A stretch of DNA of 16,583 nucleotides. Source: JBOFOR01 sp051654865. GTDB taxonomy: Bacteria; Bacillota; Clostridia; Peptostreptococcales; Peptostreptococcaceae. The position numbers and the translations under genes were made by a program. The stretch spans positions 1 to 16,583 of the forward strand of contig JBOFYV010000099.1 of NCBI GenBank assembly GCA_051654865.1, given 5' to 3'. Shown piece by piece: positions 14,432-16,583 of this stretch. Each line of letters opens with the position of its first letter. Within the stretch, counting starts at the first letter, position 1. The notes beneath the pieces were generated by a model. That model saw only the letters and a program-made list of their open reading frames with translations. It ran no database searches and had not been told where the DNA came from.

Positions 14432-15286
14432 ATGGAATTTTGGTACACAGAAGAGTGGACAGAAAATGTTCGTTTATCGATTAAAGTAGATAAGCATTTA
14501 TTTAGTGGAAAATCAGATTTTCAAAGAGTTGATGTTTTTGAGAGTGAAGAGTTTGGAAAATTTTTAACTTTAGATGGGCTTATGATGGTAAATTACAAGG
14601 ATGAATTTATCTATCACGATATGATAGTTCATGTACCTATGGCTACAAACATGAATATAAAACAGGTTTTAGTAATAGGAGGAGGAGATGGTGGTACTGT
14701 TAGAGAGCTTACTAGATATCCTCAAATTGAAAAAATAGATATGGTTGAAATAGATAAGATGGTGGTAGATGCATCTAGAGAGTATATAGATATATGTGCA
14801 TGTAAATTAGATGATTCAAGAGTTAACTTATACTTTGAAGATGGAGTTGCTTTTGTTAAGAACTCTAAAGATAAATCATATGACTTAATAATAGTTGACT
14901 CAACAGACCCAATCGGACCGGGAGAAGGATTGTTTTCAGTTGAGTTTTACAATGATTGCTACAGAGTATTATCCGATGAGGGTATATTAGTTAATCAAAA
15001 TGAAAGTCCATACTTTGATTTTAATGCAAAGGAAATGAAAAGAGCGCATGAAAAAATAAATAACTTATTTCCTATAGCTAAAGTATATCAAGCGCATATA
15101 CCAACATATCCATCTGGACACTGGCTGTTTGGATTTGCATCGAAGAAATTTGATCCAATAAAAAATCAAAACAAAAACGAATGGGAAAAATTAAATATAA
15201 ATACAAAATACTATAACAGTGATGTACATACAGGTGCATTTATGTTACCTCAATATGTAAAGGAAATGCTAAATGAAAATAAATAG
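14432..15286 (+). CDS. speE: Spermidine synthase (putrescine aminopropyltransferase)
   Basis: This 284-aa enzyme has typical family length. A small N-terminal beta domain (WYTEEWTENVRLSIKV, FQRVDVFESEEFGKFLTLDG) precedes a Rossmann-type domain with VIGGGDGGTVRE (81-92) binding decarboxylated SAM. E107 in VEID contacts the ribose, and D156 in DSTDPIGP is the catalytic/amine-binding aspartate. The C-terminal region has IPTYPSGHWLFGFASK. It transfers the aminopropyl group from decarboxylated SAM to putrescine, giving spermidine and methylthioadenosine. TAGGAGGAG (14418-14426) sits just before the ATG. Its last 14 bases overlap speB, so the two are translationally coupled. The 222-base gap upstream may carry a processing site or an extra promoter; no strong -35/-10 pair was found there. 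Confidence 0.95.
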   Translation: MEFWYTEEWTENVRLSIKVDKHLFSGKSDFQRVDVFESEEFGKFLTLDGLMMVNYKDEFIYHDMIVHVPMATNMNIKQVLVIGGGDGGTVRELTRYPQIEKIDMVEIDKMVVDASREYIDICACKLDDSRVNLYFEDGVAFVKNSKDKSYDLIIVDSTDPIGPGEGLFSVEFYNDCYRVLSDEGILVNQNESPYFDFNAKEMKRAHEKINNLFPIAKVYQAHIPTYPSGHWLFGFASKKFDPIKNQNKNEWEKLNINTKYYNSDVHTGAFMLPQYVKEMLNENK

Positions 15287-16157
15287 ATTTTATAATATAG
15301 ATAAATTTATGGGAATGGACACAAAATATGAAGAGGCAAATATAGTAGTGTTTGGAGTAGGATTTGATGGTACTACATCATATAGACCAGGTACACGATT
15401 TGCAAGTAGAGCGATGAGAATCGAATTTGATGGACTTGAAACATATAGTCCATTATTAGGATTAGACTTACTAGACTCTAAGATATGTGATAGTGGAGAT
15501 TTAGAATTAAGTATAGGGGATACAGAGAGGGTTCTAAGCGAAATATATATAGGAACAAAGGAAATAGTTAGTGATAATAAAGTACCATTTATGATTGGAG
15601 GAGAACACCTAGTTACTTTACCTGCATTTAAGGCTATATATGAAAAGTATAATGATGTATGTATACTTCATTTTGATGCGCATACAGATTTAAGAGAAGA
15701 GTATAATAATAATGGAAATTCTCATGCGACTGTAATAAAAAGAATATGGGATAAAGTAGGCGATGATAGAATATTCCAATTTGGAATAAGATCAGGAACA
15801 AAAGAAGAGTTCGACTTTGCCTTAAAAGAAAAACATACATATATGGAAATAGGAAGTATAGATACACTTGAAAATATTGTGAATGGTTTAGAATCAAAGA
15901 ATGTATACTTAACAATAGATTTAGATGTTTTAGATCCATCTATATTTCCTGGGACAGGAACCCCAGAACCAGGAGGCATTACTTATAAAGAATTACAAAA
16001 TATATTCATAATCTTAAAAGAATCGAATATAAAAATAGTAGGCTGTGATATTGTCGAGCTTAGTCCAGATTATGATGATACTAATATATCTACAATAACA
16101 GCGTGCAAAATACTAAGAGAATTAGCACTTGTTTTAGATGACAATTACAAGAAATAA
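15273..16157 (+). CDS. speB: Agmatinase (agmatine ureohydrolase)
   Basis: This 294-aa ureohydrolase has every binuclear Mn2+ ligand: H112 in GGEH, D135, H137 and D139 in FDAHTDLR, and D216 and D218 in DLDVLDP. H151 in NSHAT matches the conserved active-site histidine. It hydrolyses agmatine to putrescine and urea, linking SpeA to SpeE. Length, and GTPEPGGITYKE near residue 229, favour agmatinase over arginase, and the operon context agrees. The start overlaps the end of speE by 14 bases, with AAAGGAAA upstream as a modest ribosome site, consistent with coupling. The enzyme needs manganese, a possible functional link to the manganese-control genes earlier in the window, although no shared regulation is visible. 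Confidence 0.95.
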   Translation: MKINRFYNIDKFMGMDTKYEEANIVVFGVGFDGTTSYRPGTRFASRAMRIEFDGLETYSPLLGLDLLDSKICDSGDLELSIGDTERVLSEIYIGTKEIVSDNKVPFMIGGEHLVTLPAFKAIYEKYNDVCILHFDAHTDLREEYNNNGNSHATVIKRIWDKVGDDRIFQFGIRSGTKEEFDFALKEKHTYMEIGSIDTLENIVNGLESKNVYLTIDLDVLDPSIFPGTGTPEPGGITYKELQNIFIILKESNIKIVGCDIVELSPDYDDTNISTITACKILRELALVLDDNYKK

Positions 16158-16174
16158 TCAAGGAGGATAATAAT

Positions 16175-16583
16175 ATGTCAAGACACCTATTTACTTCAGA
16201 GTCAGTTACAGAGGGGCATCCTGATAAAATATGTGATCAAATATCAGATGCAATATTAGATGCATTACTTACAAAGGATCCATTAGCAAGAGTTGCCTGT
16301 GAGACTACAGTTACTACAGGGTTGGTTTTAGTAGCTGGAGAGATTAGTACAAATACTTATGTAGATATACCAAAGTTAGTTAGACAAACGGTTAAGGAAA
16401 TAGGATACGATAGAGCTAAGTATGGATTTGACTGTGAAACATGCGCAGTAATAACATCTATAGATGAGCAATCAGGCGATATAGCTATGGGAGTTGACGA
16501 AGCTTTAGAAAATAGAAGTGGAGAACAAACAGAAGATGAAATAGAAAAGGTAGGGGCAGGAGATCAAGGTATAATGTTCGGAT
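16175..16583 (+). CDS. metK: S-adenosylmethionine synthetase, 3' truncated by the window
   Basis: The frame opens at ATG 16175 after a strong AGGAGG (16161-16166) and stays open to the last base, giving the first 136 of an expected ~390-400 residues. The N-terminus reads MSRHLFTSESVTEGHPDKIC, with H15, P16 and D17 of the ATP-binding GHPDK motif. CDQISDAILDALL and the GAGDQGIMFG motif (SAM synthetase signature 1) at the very end follow. It makes SAM from methionine and ATP. Only 17 bases separate it from speB and no terminator intervenes, so it is probably the fifth gene of the spermidine operon, supplying the SAM that SpeD decarboxylates. Whether it is the only MetK or a second, pathway-dedicated copy cannot be seen from this window. 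Confidence 0.95.
   Translation, partial: MSRHLFTSESVTEGHPDKICDQISDAILDALLTKDPLARVACETTVTTGLVLVAGEISTNTYVDIPKLVRQTVKEIGYDRAKYGFDCETCAVITSIDEQSGDIAMGVDEALENRSGEQTEDEIEKVGAGDQGIMFG

Noticed and set aside
15634..15979. Antisense open frames within speB
   Set aside because: Low-complexity translations opposite the agmatinase metal-binding motifs; shadows of the sense frame.
16158..16174. SAM riboswitch or other leader before metK
   Set aside because: Only 17 bases separate speB and metK, just enough for the ribosome site. No SAM-box pattern was found upstream of speA either.

Overview
The window is AT-rich, low-GC Gram-positive DNA. Genes are tightly packed, use AGGAGG-type ribosome sites, and several start with TTG. 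Gene content (fructose PTS, YtrA-type GntR/ABC operon, PadR/DUF4097 operon, yybP-ykoY riboswitch, arginine-based spermidine operon) fits an anaerobic Firmicute of the Clostridia. Peptostreptococcaceae (Clostridioides/Paeniclostridium/Romboutsia type) is my best guess; this is inference, since no rRNA or other marker is present. No tRNA, rRNA, CRISPR array, transposase or phage gene was seen.

Layout. 1-1164: 3' part of a fructose-type PTS IIBC gene. It is followed by a GC-richer palindromic element (about 1165-1315) and a strong terminator (1343-1381). 1469-3567: promoter, palindromic operator, then a YtrA-type GntR repressor, an ABC ATPase and a six-helix membrane partner, closed by a terminator shared with the convergent mntR-like gene (3597-4058, minus strand). 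4294-6143: PadR regulator, HAAS/DUF1700-like membrane protein and DUF4097 protein, a probable envelope-response operon. 6178-9044: promoter, yybP-ykoY (Mn2+) riboswitch with overlapping terminator, and an 862-aa P-type cation ATPase. 9139-11756: a divergent pair, a tocopherol-cyclase-family protein (minus) and an FAD oxidoreductase fused to a Rieske domain (plus).

11757-12285 is a non-coding AT-rich gap with a small hairpin/terminator unit and a very good promoter (12180-12208). That promoter drives speA-speD-speE-speB-metK, with metK running off the window end. Together these five genes take arginine and methionine to spermidine: arginine to agmatine (SpeA), agmatine to putrescine (SpeB), methionine to SAM (MetK), SAM to decarboxylated SAM (SpeD), and aminopropyl transfer (SpeE).

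Manganese is a second theme. A MntR-type repressor with all six metal ligands and a Mn2+ riboswitch-controlled exporter lie within about 2.4 kb. The least explained items are the palindromic element after the PTS gene, the tocopherol-cyclase/Rieske pair, the large hairpin in the speD-speE gap, and the gap upstream of speA.
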